Positions 6,160 to 6,226 of a stretch of 6,226 nucleotides of DNA are shown piece after piece (within the stretch, counting starts at the first letter, position 1; every line of letters starts with the position of its first letter). The position numbers and the translations under genes were made by a program. The notes beneath the pieces were generated by a model that made no database searches, was not told where the DNA came from, and saw only the letters and a list, made by a program, of their open reading frames with translations. This DNA is from an uncultured Bacteroidales bacterium (GTDB taxonomy: Bacteria > Bacteroidota > Bacteroidia > Bacteroidales > F082), in NCBI GenBank assembly GCA_946410535.1, contig CAMKAR010000138.1, positions 1-6,226 of the forward strand, written 5' to 3'.

Positions 6160-6171
6160 AAAAGCAAACAG

Positions 6172-6203
6172 GAGGGCGACTAAAAAGGTCGCTCTCTTTT
6201 TTT
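6172..6203 (+). terminator. Intrinsic (Rho-independent) terminator
   Basis: The left arm GAGGGCGAC (6172-6180) pairs with GTCGCTCTC (6188-6196), forming nine base pairs including one G-U wobble, around the 7-base loop TAAAAAG. Seven T residues (6197-6203) follow directly. This is a strong terminator for the helicase-thioesterase transcription unit. The remaining 23 bases of the window (6204-6226) show no gene or signal I can support. Confidence 0.9.
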
Positions 6204-6226
6204 GTTGGATGTGGAAGATTTTGCTA

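Overview
The window looks like chromosomal DNA from a member of the Bacteroidota, most likely order Bacteroidales (a Prevotella-like genome would fit). The evidence is a textbook Bacteroides-type promoter (TTTG, 19 bases, TAATTTTG) before the main gene, no Shine-Dalgarno sequences before any start, A/T-rich leaders, moderate base composition, and protein sequences that resemble Bacteroidales families. The genus is an inference.

Layout. On the minus strand at the left edge, a uracil-DNA glycosylase superfamily gene (58-621) is followed 12 bases later by the first 15 codons of another gene that runs off the window (1-45). A 145-base divergent intergenic region (622-766) carries the promoter signals and a near-perfect 22-bp inverted repeat. 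On the plus strand comes a very large gene (767-5620, 1617 aa). It encodes three enzyme modules in one chain: an N-terminal DEDD-type 3'-5' exonuclease, a RecQ-like SF2 helicase and a compact UvrD/PcrA-like SF1 helicase, then a conserved-looking C-terminal domain. Twelve bases further on is a small hotdog-fold acyl-CoA thioesterase gene (5633-6094). Its stop codon lies in the first unit of a GAATTAG heptamer array. A small GC-rich hairpin and a strong intrinsic terminator (6172-6203) close the unit.

How the parts relate. The glycosylase, and perhaps its partial neighbour, points to repair of deaminated bases. The triple-fusion protein points to DNA unwinding and end processing, with the exonuclease-plus-RecQ order of human WRN and an SF1 motor added. 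The thioesterase is probably co-transcribed with the helicase but has no obvious DNA role. The giant helicase is the most interesting object. Homologues are, to my memory, usually auto-annotated as RecQ-family or UvrD-domain helicases, and I know of no experimental characterisation. Several sequence details (EEAH in place of DEAH, a cysteine cluster before rather than after the RecQ core, a missing DEDDh histidine, shortened SF1 insertions) set it apart from standard RecQ and UvrD proteins. Nothing here is a recognisable mobile element, CRISPR array, tRNA or rRNA.
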